A stretch of 64,000 bases of DNA. It comes from Siphlonurus alternatus. Lineage: Eukaryota; Arthropoda; Insecta; Ephemeroptera; Siphlonuridae. A model generated the notes under the pieces. It searched no databases. It saw only the letters and a program-made list of their open reading frames with translations, and was not told where the DNA came from. The translations under genes and the position numbers were made by a program. The DNA is taken from assembly GCA_949825025.1 (NCBI GenBank), contig OX463779.1, forward strand, positions 26,642,816 through 26,706,815. Reading direction: 5' to 3'. How positions within the stretch are numbered: position 1 is the stretch's first letter; the number at the start of each line of letters is the position of its first letter. Shown piece after piece: positions 43,080 through 60,626 of the stretch.

Positions 43080-43796
43080 TTGAAAATATAATTTGCATCT
43101 CTTTTTCTCTTGGAGCCGAAACTCTATGCATATCATTAAGTCTTTTGCCATCAAAATATGAATATTATATCAATAATGATATCATTTCATATTGTGACAG
43201 CATTAAAGTATTGGGTGTTATGTTGACTTCTGACATGAGATGGAATTTGCAAACTGAAAATGTAAGATGCAAAGCTGCAAAATTGTTAGGTTTTCTCAAA
43301 CGTAGTTTGTTTGGTAGCACCACTAAAGTTAAGCGTGTAGCTTATTTAGCGCTGATAAGGTCAATAATAACACATGCAGCACCAGCATGGCACCCAACTT
43401 CCAACTACTTCTACTAATATGAAAAAATTCCAGAGTTTAGAAAAAAAGGCCTTGAAATTTGTTTATAAAAATAATATTCCTGACTGCAGGACAACAAATA
43501 TAGTCCCTATTAAGGACTATTTTGAGGTTATGGACCTTAAATTCTTTCATAAGTGTCAAACTGGCCAAATTGATTTAAACTTCGCTAATTCTGTAGTCAA
43601 TGGACGTCCCATTAGAGGGCAAGACGGGGCAGTTCGGCTCATTCCACCAAAGGCTCGAATTGATCGTTACAAAAATGGCTTTGTAATAAGATCCGTGGAT
43701 GAGTGGAATCGGCTTCCGGGTCCTATCAAGAAATGTTCTGAAACACAGTTTCCTAGTGTTTTAAAGAAACACTATATTTGTAAAAATAGTTTATGA
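43080..43796 (+). pseudogene. LINE reverse transcriptase C-terminal region, frameshifted
   Basis: Two overlapping frames together encode the region downstream of the polymerase motifs in CR1/Jockey-type non-LTR retrotransposons. Frame one (to about 43417) reads YYINNDII, SIKVLGVMLTSDMRWNL, AAKLLGFLKRSLFGS and AYLALIRSIITHAAPAWHPT, the conserved thumb/connection pattern. Near 43410 the reading shifts by one base. Frame two continues with LEKKALKFVY and VDEWNRLPGPI and ends at a stop at 43794-43796. The endonuclease and catalytic polymerase (FADD-type) segments are absent, so this is a dead 5'-truncated copy. Confidence 0.85.
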
Positions 43797-43955
43797 TTAC
43801 ACATTTATTTTGACACAAGCTTACAGCTAATGATTGTTTTTTTCAGTAGTTATATAAAGGATTGTAACCACTTTTTAGTGAAATAGTGCCATCGGTGCTT
43901 TGTTGCAATCCGCACCCTAATTTTTGTAATATATTTTGTATTTGAACTTTGGGTG

Positions 43956-44091
<136 letters not shown>

Positions 44092-44160
44092 CAAGCTGAG
44101 ATATCCTAATATGTACACATAAATAATAAATTGAATTTTTGAATTTGAATTTGAATCTTT

Positions 44161-44973
44161 GCAAACTTATGTGATGTTTTCAATAATGATGTTCAATGAT
44201 GTTTTCACTTGTTTTTGAACAAACTGTGCCAGCAAATTATTATAAGAAATCTGCAAATTCATTCTATACTTAGAGCTGTAGAATTAAAGCCGATTCTCCT
44301 GTTAGTAAAGCACTTAAAGTGTGCCCAAACTCAGTTCTAATATTGAATCTCAACAGTTTAGTGCTGCAATGCTTTCATTTCATGTAGACAGCGTAACACA
44401 GCAATGTTACTTCAAAAGTGTCCTTCTGTGCAGCAGCCACCTTGGAAATGCTCTACGCCTCGTCAGCCTCGAGTTTACTTATTTGATCGAGAATGCGCTG
44501 GTGGGCGTGCAGCAGCAGCAGATCGTAGAATGCCTCGTATAGATGATGTTAGTTCCGCGAACCGCCGACCAGCTGGTCCGCGAGCACGACCAAGACATGC
44601 AAACGGCATCAGCGTTAAATTTTATCGCCCCATAACCTATACAGTAGTTTCATTTTGATGTAAGTACATATCTATATAGTCTAACAAATGTAAGGATCCC
44701 TCTTGAACATTGACGAGACAGCTGTTTAGATAACTTGAAGCAAACGGAATGGCCAGCTTTGGCTTCAAGGAGAGTCCTCACTGTTTTAGTTCGACAGGCT
44801 TAGGCTGTATATAGTGGTTTTAAAATAAAATAATATTTCTGCATTTAAAGATTTTAAAGAAATAATATTAATAAATATTATATAATATATATGTTACATG
44901 GAGCAAATCTGATATATATATATATACAGTATCACTAAATATGAGTCATAGTTTGGGTTTGTATAATGTTCCT
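44161..44973. other. Noncoding DNA with one GC island
   Basis: An island at about 44420-44620 holds CAGCAGCAGCAG, CAGCTGGTCC and CATGCAAA (POU-like); the remainder is AT-rich. Confidence 0.45.
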
Positions 44974-45368
44974 TTAAGGTTAAGATAACACGAACAATCG
45001 ATTGTTGATAGTCCCATTTGATTAACATGTAAACCTTAGCAACCTCATAATAATTCTAATTTGTTTTTTTGAAAGACAGTTCTTAGCACCAAAAAAATGT
45101 GGAAAAAATTTCAAAACAATCGGACGATCCAATTTTTTTAAATGAATTTTTTAAATTTTCCGTATAGGGCTTTCCCATGGAGACCTAAACTAAGAAATTA
45201 ATTTAAAAAAATTGGATCGTCCGATTGTTTTGAAATTTTTTTCCATATTTTTTTGGTGCCAAGAACTGTCTCTCAAAAATAATTCAGAATCATTATGAGG
45301 TTGCTAAGGTTTACATGTTAATCAAATGGGACTACAACAATCGATTGTTTGTGTTATCTTACCCTTAA
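44974..45368. mobile_element. Foldback element with TTAA target sites, first of a pair
   Basis: Two arms of about 170 bp are near-perfect complements around a short centre (GGGCTTTCCCATGGAGACC). The ends read GGTTAAGATAACACGAACAA and GGGTAAGATAACACAAACAA, and TTAA lies at both boundaries (44974-44977, 45365-45368). It is noncoding. The piggyBac-type class is inferred from TTAA targeting. Confidence 0.87.
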
Positions 45369-45380
45369 AATAATTTAAAA

Positions 45381-45753
45381 TTAAGGTAGAGATAATATGT
45401 ATCAGCTGGCCCAATGTTAAAAAAATCCCATTCATAAAAATTGTGAAAAAAATTTAAAATGTTCTCCTCAACATCCCCTATCAGTAGGTAAAATATCAGG
45501 TATACAAAAACGAGCTAGTTTTCGAGTTATTAATTTTTAAAGTTGACTAATTTAACATGGAAGTTCCATTTTTCCATGTTAAATTAGAGAACTTTAAAAA
45601 TTAATTACTCGAAAACTAGCTGGTTTTTGTATACCTGATTTTTTACCTACTGATAGGGGATGTAGAGGAGAACATTTTAAATTTTTTTCATAATTTTTAT
45701 GAATGGGATTATTTTAGCATTGGTCCAGCTGATACATATTATCTCTACCTTAA
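45381..45753. mobile_element. Foldback element with TTAA target sites, second of a pair
   Basis: Another near-perfect palindrome begins only 12 bp after the previous one. Its ends are GGTAGAGATAATATGTATCA; TTAA lies at 45381-45384 and 45750-45753. The centre is the palindrome CTAATTTAACATGGAA and its complement. Its terminal bases (GGTA-AGATAA type) resemble the neighbour's, so the two may share a mobilising enzyme; their interiors are unrelated. Confidence 0.87.
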
Positions 45754-45976
45754 GCTCCTGGTAAATTCCCATTCTGATTTTGCTGTCATGAAAACAATAA
45801 CTGCATGGTCATGGCATAATTATATCAAATATATAATAACATATTAATACATGTACAGTACATATGTAATATATTAAACAGGTACATTATAATTGTATTC
45901 GTATAGTCGTAGAGGATTATGGTTGCTTTAAAATACCAGACAAATCACTTGTGTGCAATGTGCTTGCGCTGATTTT

Positions 45977-50702
<4,726 letters not shown>

Positions 50703-50728
50703 ATATATATATATATATATATATATAT
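50703..50728. repeat. (AT)n microsatellite, short
   Basis: Thirteen AT units. Confidence 0.95.
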
Positions 50729-52252
<1,524 letters not shown>

Positions 52253-52539
52253 AATTATTACTGCATATTATACACATATGAATATTTATTTTTCGTATGT
52301 CCTCCTCCTGTTTTTCTTCCGTGCATCTTTCCATGCATAATTTATCAATAATTAAATATGTTAATATAAGCTTTGATGACTTCATTTTATACAGAAAATT
52401 ACTTACAGTCGCCATTAATTTTAGATCGCATATCATAATGGAAATTCTATCACGAGAATTTTTGGAACTTACATTAATTAATTTCTTTGTGCGGATTTTG
52501 AAAATGACTAGAATTTAATAATTCAGTTTTTTTTTTCAA

Positions 52540-52925
52540 GATATTGATGAGACAGCAAGCAGACTGAGATCAGCTGAGATGGTGGGTGGGCAGCAGGAGC
52601 CTTATTTGTAGTTGTGGTGTGCAACAAGCGCCTTATCAGCACGCACGGTAGCCCCGTCCTCCTCGTCCGTATCTGCGTATCTCCTTCCTCCCACGGGCAG
52701 CAGCGGCCCTCTAGCCGCGCGTGCCAACAGTCCCCGAGTCTTTTTCTCGTTCTTCCACTTTCTTCGATTCCCCCCCCCCCTCGCAATCGTTATTTATACC
52801 ACAGGATTCCTCACTGAAACGCCGCCGCCGCCCTCCATCTTCGCCCCCCCCCCTCCCCCATCACATGTCGCGGCTACCCCCCCATCAGACGATCGGACTT
52901 TTTTTTATGTTCAACTCCCAAGAAA
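52540..52925. other. GC-rich, C-tract-rich island
   Basis: Contains GATCAGCTGAG, GCACGCACGG, CGCGCGTGCC, C11 at 52770-52780 and a second C-rich block (CGCCCCCCCCCCTCCCCC) near 52843-52860. The Pro-rich frames come from the C tracts. A CpG-containing regulatory island is possible. Confidence 0.35.
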
Positions 52926-54289
52926 TTCTATCCAGTATTACGATCTCTTATATGGCTTAGAAGAAAAAATGCCAAATAGTTTTTAAATGGAAAAGAAATA
53001 TCTTGAAATATATTTAGGTTTTTAATGTCACTAAAGAAGCTGAAAAAATAAATAAAAAAATAATCTAAAATTTAAATTTTATCTATCAACAAAATAAGAA
53101 CTTGGGAAATATACAATGCAGTGAAATATTGTAATACATTTTGTTATTTGTTATTAGTAAACACATTAAAGTATAATAAAATGCGGTTGTTTAAAATCAC
53201 ATGGTGCATGGTTAATATATTAATATTATTAATATATTAATATATATATATATATATATTACCATTTAAACCATATTATTATATAAGACATTTTAATTTT
53301 TATTTCATTTTATTTTGGTTATATCAAGATCCCTTTACTTACTTAGAACTTAAAAGTAAAGGGATTTTGGATTATATGAGTGCACTCTATGACTAAGCTG
53401 AGTACGCTCCATAGACTTGCACTACTTTTGCAGCATTTATTGCTGATGACGACAGAATATAAGCTATTTTTGATAATGAAACAAAAGCACCATTTTCCGA
53501 TTATTCACTAATATTCCAGATCTTGAATTTGTCCTCGAAGTTTAGTTCATCTGCAGCGTTTTCGCACGTTCGCTGCACACTCGCTGATCAGCACTCAGCC
53601 AGCTCGATACAAGGCTGCAGGTAAATCACCCCCCGATGTTCGGGAGCCACTCAGAATGCGGTCTGACCGGTGCCGACAAACAAACGACGAAGCAAGATCG
53701 AATCCAGCCAGTTTACTTTACTTGTCGCCACTGCGGTGTCATAAACTTCTGCATTATCAAGTACTTTTCTCAAACATTGAATATTGCTAAATTCTTTTTA
53801 CGAAGTAGCTTTTACCTTGTTGAAGTTAAAGTATATTTATTTCACTAACTGCATTGGAGTTTTTATTTAATGAAACCGTGGATTAGCACAGGATATTTTG
53901 AAAGAGGAACAGCTGAGAATTAATATAGTAAATTAACCTTATGTCATATAAGCTGTATGCACTGCATGGTTTGTTTGATTCAGGGCAAACAATTCTGCAT
54001 TAATAAAAACAGATCACCTAATCCGAGTACATCAGGTGATGAGACCTTATGAGCGAGTCCTGCTGATGGCTGTTGAGAGTTTCCGACTGGTTTGGTGAAG
54101 GATCGAGGCCCGCGCGTGCCCCTCCCCCTGTCTCACAGATGACAAACGGCGGCACACCGATTTATTCATTTCTTTATGATATGGAACCGATAAACAGTGT
54201 CAGCATTCTAAAAAATTGATTAAAATCACATCAAAATTGATTGAACGCGACATGTTATATAGGAATTATAAAAGCATCAATAGAGTATT
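52926..54289. other. Noncoding DNA with two small GC islands
   Basis: Islands at about 53560-53720 and 54050-54165. A small stem-loop at 53329-53365 pairs ATCCCTTTACTT with its complement across a 13-base loop. No gene is recognised. Confidence 0.45.
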
Positions 54290-54598
54290 GTCCTCAATTT
54301 TTTTTATTGCATAAATGGATAGAGGGTGCAAAGTTATGATACTCTGATTTTTTTCAGATTTTTTAGAGCCCGGGAACTATTTTTAAAAAATTATTGAAAG
54401 TTCTTTTTGTGACGTCACGAGACGCCGCTCCTTAAGAAAAAGATAGGACTTGCCGCCGCGTGACGTCACAAAAAAGACTTTCAATAATTTTTTAAAAATA
54501 CTTCCCGGGCTCTAAAAAATCTGAAAAAAATCAGAGTAGCATAACTTTTCACCCTCTATCCATTTCTGCAATAAAAAAAATTGAGGACAATACTCCAT
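54290..54598. mobile_element. Palindromic MITE, family A copy 2
   Basis: A 309-bp foldback beginning ATAGAGTATTGTCCTCAA and ending with the near-complement. It shares the AAATGGATAGAGGGTGCAAA and GAGCCCGGGAAC words with copies 3 and 4. Each arm holds TGACGTCA (54410-54417 and 54461-54468), flanking CGCCGCTCCTTAAG. It has no coding capacity. The flanking TA is not preserved on either side, unlike copies 3, 4 and 6. Confidence 0.88.
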
Positions 54599-55556
54599 TT
54601 TTCATGTACTAATAATAATAATAATTTAATAATATTTATTAATATAAAAAATATTATTGCAACATTTTTTTTTCTTCTTTTTTTACGCTTGGCTGATATC
54701 CAGTTAATCCTTGTGAGCGCGTTTTGTGGGACTGATTTGAGATAATATATTATATATATAATTATATTATGCGTATAATTATATAATTCAAATTCTCAGT
54801 CTTGTATTAAAATATAATTTTATTACATGCTTATTATCTTATTATAGCTACAGCTTTTTTGTTGAAACAAAATCGATCGTATCAGCATAAATACATAAAA
54901 GATCATTGAAATATCAGAGTGTCATATGGAAAGAGACAAAGAGACAGAAAATCATTCTAATATGAAGAACACCAAGGATAAAGCAAAAGAATTATAATAA
55001 TTAAAATCTTAAATTGGACTTGAAAGATATAAATCATAAACATGGTTTCATGATTCTTGTATACTGAATCTTTCAAGCGTTATATAAAAAGAAATACATG
55101 GGAGGGCAGTGCAAGATTTCGACTACAAGACTTCATTAAATAAAATATCTAAGCAATCACGCAGTTGATCGATTTGAGACGAATCCTATCTCCGCTGCAT
55201 CGGCTGGCGACACAGACGAATCGTCTTGCCCCTGGAATGTGATGGCCGATCAGCGGGCTGTCAAAACACTCGTGGTGTACCGCTCATTTCTCGACGTCCA
55301 GCCATGCACCTGCACGCTCTCCTGCAGCCAAATTAATGCCCGCTGAAAATATTAAACTCGACGGTATGTTAGTCCACCGTCGCAAGGAATGCACCCGTTC
55401 TCCTTCCTATTATGCAGCCCCATAGGCTCGAAACTAGCATAATCTGTAAAGTCTATATAATATAGCTCTGGCTTAGGATTAGAAATTAAAGGGGAGATGG
55501 CTAAATATTAATTAAGGTTCTTTCGAGTCTCGGCATAAAAATTAAAAATTCTAAAC
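54599..55556. other. Noncoding DNA with one GC island
   Basis: An island at about 55170-55335 contains CGGCTGGCGACACAGACG and GGCCGATCAGCGGGCTG; AT-rich otherwise. Confidence 0.45.
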
Positions 55557-55857
55557 TTTTTTTTTTTTTTTTTTACAAGGATACACCCCTAAGAGCTTAC
55601 AGCTCGCGGCGGGGTAATGGGTAGGGATAAGGTAGGGAACGGATGCCACGGCCTGTTACGCGTCCCAGCATTTGCTGAGGTGAGACTGAGGGAACCGTGG
55701 AAAACCTCAGTCAGGACGGACACCTCTACTTTTTCTCAAATGGACCAAAGCGATGTCCAAAGCCTGGGGAACCACACACAAATGCATCACTGCACTGGGT
55801 GGAAAGCGAGACGAATTTACCCCAGGGAGGGAGCAGCGTATTTTTACTTGAAACGGT
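55557..55857 (-). mobile_element. SINE, 5'-truncated second copy
   Basis: Matches the body and tail of the 27 kb SINE: poly-T (tail) at 55557-55574, then ACAAGGATACACCCCTAAGAG, GGCCTG and the GGTTTTCCACGG complement. Similarity stops just inside the 5S-like head, at AAACGGT (55857). The 5S promoter is therefore missing, as expected for incomplete reverse transcription. Several small indels separate the two copies. The next 18 bp lead into a family A MITE. Confidence 0.88.
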
Positions 55858-55875
55858 ATTCGATCAAATAGGCTA

Positions 55876-56200
55876 ATAGAGTATCGACCTCTTTTTTTTT
55901 TTATTATTATTGCAGAAATGGATAGAGCGTGCAAAGTTATGCTACCCTGATTTTTTCAGATTTTTTAGAGCCCGGGAACTATTTTTAAAAAATTATTTAA
56001 AGTTCTTTTTGTGACGTCACGAGACGCCGCTCTTTAAGAAAAAGATAGGACTTGCCGCCTCGTGACGTCACAAAAAGGACTTTCAATAATTTTTTAAAAA
56101 TAGTTCTCGGGCTCAAAAAAATCTGAAAAAAATCAGGGTAGCATAACTTTGCGCGCTCTATCCATTTCTGCAATAAAAAAAATTGAGGTCGATACTCCAT
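55876..56200. mobile_element. Palindromic MITE, family A copy 3
   Basis: A 325-bp foldback flanked by TA on both sides (55874-55875 and 56201-56202). Ends read ATAGAGTATCGACCTC and its complement. It is very close to copy 2, with the same TGACGTCA pair (56012-56019, 56063-56070) and GAGCCCGGGAAC word. A poly-T/TTA stretch in the left arm is longer than in the sister copies. Confidence 0.9.
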
Positions 56201-56720
56201 TATAGATAATGGATTAATTACTACATGTTTAAAGTTAAAATTGATTTACTTGATTAGAATTAATTATATCTACGTAAACACAGGGTGTAAAAAATGTGCT
56301 GGACCAGTATATATATATATTAATTAAAGATTGTTGGCACAGTACTGACCCAGCATTGCAGTCTCGGCACTGGATCAACAGAATTGTGTTTACTGTTTAC
56401 TGGGAATTCAACAAATCACAATAAAATTGTACAAAAAGTTATTAATTGTAGCATAAAGCAAGACCACCTTTATACATAGTTGGTCCTGGTTAAAGTATCT
56501 AGGTATTATAATAGTATGATTATGTAAATTAATGTATTATATATTTATAGTAACGTCATTCAATATATTATAATTCAATAATTATTAATTTAAAATTATT
56601 CATTAAAGCTTAGTAACCGCGCACATACTGTTAATTAGAATGTTTTATGGAATAAATTGGCATATTCCAACCATTGACAAAATTTTCACTAATTTTTTAA
56701 TGTTATGTCGCTGTATTCAA

Positions 56721-56964
56721 ATGAGATATTGGAATGTGAAAATTTTAGTGGCTTAATCGAAAGAAGGGGTAAAAATATGTTAATGTGAATTTTTTCAGAT
56801 TTTTCTGAGACCTGGAACTATTTTTAAAAAATTATTGAAAGTCTATTTTATGATTTATTAAAAATAGTACCCGGTCTCAGAAAAATCTGAAAAAATTCAC
56901 AGTACCATATTTTTACCCCTTCTTTCGATTAAGGCACTAAAATTTTCACATTCTAATATCTCAT
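56721..56964. mobile_element. Palindromic MITE, related subfamily
   Basis: A 244-bp foldback with different outer arms (ATGAGATATTGGAATG, then TTAATCGAAAGAAGGGG) but the same inner words as family A: TTTTTTCAGATTTTTCTGAG, CCTGGAAC and AATTATTGAAAGTC. It lacks the TGACGTCA centre. TA follows the right end. Shared inner arms with different outer arms suggest a modular family. Confidence 0.82.
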
Positions 56965-57032
56965 TAAAATTTTAATTTGATCAGCATGGATCTTGTCAAT
57001 TGTTACACAGAATACTTGAACACTTAATTCTA

Positions 57033-57352
57033 ATGGAGTACTGACCTCAAAATTTTTTATTGCAGAAATGGATAGAGGGTGCAAAGTTATGCTACTCTGA
57101 TTTTTTTCAGATTTTTTTGGGACCGGAAAGTATTGCTAAAAAGTTTTGGCGAGGTCGGGTTCGAATCCACGTCCCTTTTATGTCCTATCTTTTATTAAGA
57201 GAGGCGGCAAGAGGCGGCACTTTTTCTGTACTTTCAATAATTTTTAAAAAATATTTGCCGGGCTCTAAAAAATCTGAAAAAAATCAGAGTAGCATAACTT
57301 TGCACCCTCTATCCATTTCTGCAATAAAAAAATTTTGAGGTCGGTACTCCAT
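57033..57352. mobile_element. Palindromic MITE, family A copy 4
   Basis: A 320-bp foldback with TA at both ends (57031-57032, 57353-57354) and terminal ATGGAGTACTGACCTC. Its arms match copies 2 and 3. The centre, however, is replaced by an unrelated stretch containing GGTTCGAATCC, a perfect tRNA B-box word, instead of the TGACGTCA pair. No A box or cloverleaf surrounds that word. Confidence 0.88.
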
Positions 57353-57354
57353 TA

Positions 57355-58737
57355 ACATTTTAGCTTTTCTAAAATACATTAATTTTAAGCACATCTTCAT
57401 ACCCAAACAATATTTAAAAATATTTTCTGCTCTAAAATTAATATGTATAATTTTTAGGTATTGTTTTATAACATCACATAAAATATATAATACAAATTTT
57501 ATTAAAAAGTCTTTATGTTAGGACGTGTTAATTGGTGATGTATTAACATTATTATATATATTTATAATGATTATTATGTGTATAATTTTTATGTATATTA
57601 ATTACAATGTAATTACTAATCAATAATTTTGCTTCTAATTTTTCATTATACTTTTTTAAGCAATTTACTTGAAGCGACTTGTATGTTTTATTACAGCGTA
57701 CCAGGGTGAGATACAAATTTAATACAACATAAAGAAATCGAAGGAAAATGTATTGTGAAATTCCGGCTGTAATAATAATAGGTGAAAAAAATCATAAACA
57801 TTTTGAATTAATCATTTTTTCTTATTTAACAATGTTTTTCAGTCTATTTTTAAAGAAAATCTGCATGTTACTTTTCCCATTTAACATATATGCTAATTTT
57901 GGAACGTATATAGTCATAAATTTTATGTTTTTGAATAAGTAGGGATTTCTTTTATAAAAAAAACTGACTGAAGCTTTTTACTTTTACCATCCATGCACTT
58001 TGTTTTTGTATTACATGATCATGTATATTATTACATGGGTGAGGATATAAGATTTGAGTAAAATTTGGAGTGCACCCTCTTAAAAAGCGTAATTAATCCA
58101 CACGCGTGTAAAAGATAATGTAACTAAATTAAATTCTAAATTGGGATTTTCTCATTAAAAATATAAAATAAAATTTTTGTGGACCTCGTGAACGATGCAC
58201 ATTGCACATGTATGCAAATCAAGTTTCAATCGCAGTTAAATAATATATCCATTTCTTTATTTGTTATTCATATTCAAATGCTTCAGAATAAATTGCAACT
58301 ATAATAAATATGCATAAAAAGTCAAACTTATTATATTTGCTTGACGTTCATGCACATCGAGGATCGATACAGCGCGGCCCAGAATCCAATCCTATAGTTC
58401 TCTCGCCGATTTCCATAATCCATAGCCCATTCAGTGAGACCGACACTTTTGATGGATTTTTTGTTTGTATTATATATCTTCATGCAGTTCCGACATAAAA
58501 TAGCCAATATTTTAAATGCAAAAATAATCACATATCACATCCTTAATTGTCCTTGAATGGGTTTCTATATATTATATTGCTGATGTATCAAATGATATAT
58601 AATATAAAATATATGAAAATTTTTTTTGTTGGTGTAACTTAGGCTTTAAAATTGAATTCCAGTTGGGCTTGGAATTAAACCCGTTTGATCTGCGGCGCCT
58701 AATATATAATATGATACTAACTATATTTATTTACATA
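57355..58737. other. AT-rich noncoding DNA
   Basis: No gene is recognised. A small GC-richer patch lies at about 58340-58440. Confidence 0.5.
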
Positions 58738-59069
58738 ATGTACAACATATAGTATGAAAAAATTTTATTGCAGAAATGAATAGAGGGTACCAAATTATGC
58801 TACTCTGAATTTTTTTCAGATTTTTTTGAGACCCGGAACTATTTTTAAATAATTATTGAAATTACTGTGATTTCAGTTGGCACCCCTGAATTCTTAATAA
58901 AAAGGATAGAGACTGGACGCCTATTGACGCCTCCAGGGGGCGTGGCCGCACTTTCAATAATTATTTAAAAATAGTTCTGGGTCTCAAAAAAATCTGAAAA
59001 AATTCAGAGTAGCATAATTTGGTACCCTCTATTCATTTCTGCAATAAAAAAATTTCATATGTTGTCCAT
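58738..59069. mobile_element. Palindromic MITE, family A copy 5
   Basis: A 332-bp foldback with TA at both ends (58736-58737, 59070-59071). Terminal ATGTACAACATAT resembles the ATGGACAA end of copy 1. Its arms share TTGCAGAAATG(A/G)ATAGAGGG. The centre again differs: no TGACGTCA, but CTCCAGGGGGCGTGG, a CTCF-like word (58930-58943, 12 of 14 positions). Confidence 0.88.
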
Positions 59070-59132
59070 TAAGAAAAAATTAATGAAAGATTTATAAGGG
59101 TGAAAACGAATGGGTCATCATGTAGATATTTA

Positions 59133-59136
<4 letters not shown>

Positions 59137-59188
<52 letters not shown>
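59137..59188. repeat. (AT)n microsatellite
   Basis: About 52 bp of AT dinucleotide. Confidence 0.96.
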
Positions 59189-59193
<5 letters not shown>

Positions 59194-59582
59194 TGTGGTA
59201 ATATAAAAGTAATAATAAAACGCTTTCAACGAAAGATCGAAGTGTAATAAACTACAGTTTTATTGGATATAGCCCATAGAAGTTCGATCGTTACAAGATT
59301 AACGCCTCTTGTCTCTGATGGTACCCGGTAGTTAATGCTGTTCTTAAAGATCATGCAGAGACCAGCATATATGTCTTATGTTAATTAGCACGGAACAGCT
59401 GTACCAGAAGAGACCATCACGTCTCACATATCTTAATAAAGCTATATATACTATAGTATATGTTATATATAGCTATATCATGCTGGATTAAGTGATAGCC
59501 TTTGAAATATCTAATTAACTTTAAAACTCACAGAATAGAAGCAGTTACACCGTTATTAAAATTGATTCGTCCGTATCATTAA
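59189..59582. other. Noncoding DNA, unassigned
   Basis: A moderately GC-balanced stretch (about 59220-59440) with no recognised gene. It could be part of an unclassified transposon. Confidence 0.4.
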
Positions 59583-60375
59583 TTTTATAGCCAGAAATTT
59601 GACCGCCTTCTGCAGGATTTCAAGTACACGAGGTCTGAATGTGCATGGGCATGTTGCAGTAGCGCTACCGGCGATCGTCCCTAAAATATATATAATACAA
59701 ATTATATTATGATGCTCTGAAAATTTTGCTCATGCACATTTCTGTAATTTCTGTTCGCGCCAACTGCATGCCAACCATAAAAGTCAGTCACTAACTGTTC
59801 TCTTATTAGAGACCAGCAGACATCCAAGGATCCAAGGTGTAAGGTTATTGTCTATATATAGTTTTGTCTTAATTATGACCAGAAATGTGAGCAATTAAAC
59901 TTTCAGAACATCATGATGTGAAAAACTGAAGTCTGTGCCTATTGTCACAATTTGCTAATATTCTAAAAACTAATATTGTAAAAACAAATTTTTGTCATCT
60001 TTGCCATATCTTGCCTATAAAATTATCAAAAAAATGACGTTCCCCGTTTACGAGTTTTCCAAACTCTTTTGGGGTGTATTGTAATAGTCTATGTAAAGTG
60101 TCATATATTATATGTTCTTTTCTGAATAAACACATTTAAAAAAATATATATAATATATATTATATTGGTCCAGGAACGATCGCCGCGCGGTAGCGCTATA
60201 ATACTGCGCATGCAATCAGGGCCGTCTCCTAGCTATCATGGATAAATTTCCATGATATTTCCTCCATGCTAGCTTAGAAATTAGAAGACGGCCCTGATGC
60301 AATGCATGCATTGCCCGCGCGGGGGTAATTCGTGAACTTGAAATTCTGAACTTCGTGGTTAAATTTCTGGCTAAA
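59583..60375. mobile_element. Long inverted-repeat element with a nested insertion
   Basis: The left arm (about 59583-59690) starts TTTTATAGCCAGAAATTT and contains TAGCGCTACCGGCGATCGT. The right arm (about 60165-60375) is its diverged complement, ending AAATTTCTGGCTAAAA. The right arm is interrupted by the hairpin at 60217-60296. The interior (about 475 bp) is AT-rich and noncoding. Target duplications were not resolved. Confidence 0.7.
60217..60296. mobile_element. hAT-like mini foldback nested in another element
   Basis: An 80-bp element with termini CAGGGCCGTCT and its exact complement. It is flanked by ATGCAAT at 60210-60216 and 60297-60303 (extendable to 8 bp with one mismatch). CAGGG termini and 8-bp duplications are typical of hAT transposons. 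It split the right arm of the surrounding inverted repeat, so it is the younger insertion. Confidence 0.8.
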
Positions 60376-60562
60376 ATAAAAGATATAATACGTATGTACG
60401 AACGTACGGAAGTATCTTATATATTATATTAATAATGGTAACTGCTGCTATTTTGTGAGTTTTAAGATAATAGATATAAAGATATATATTTCAGATACTA
60501 TCATTTAGTCTAACATAATAGCTATAATATATAACATATATATATACATAATATTTATATAA

Positions 60563-60626
<64 letters not shown>

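Noticed and set aside
59220..59440. Solo LTR
   Set aside because: Composition is suggestive, but no terminal dinucleotides or target duplication could be identified.
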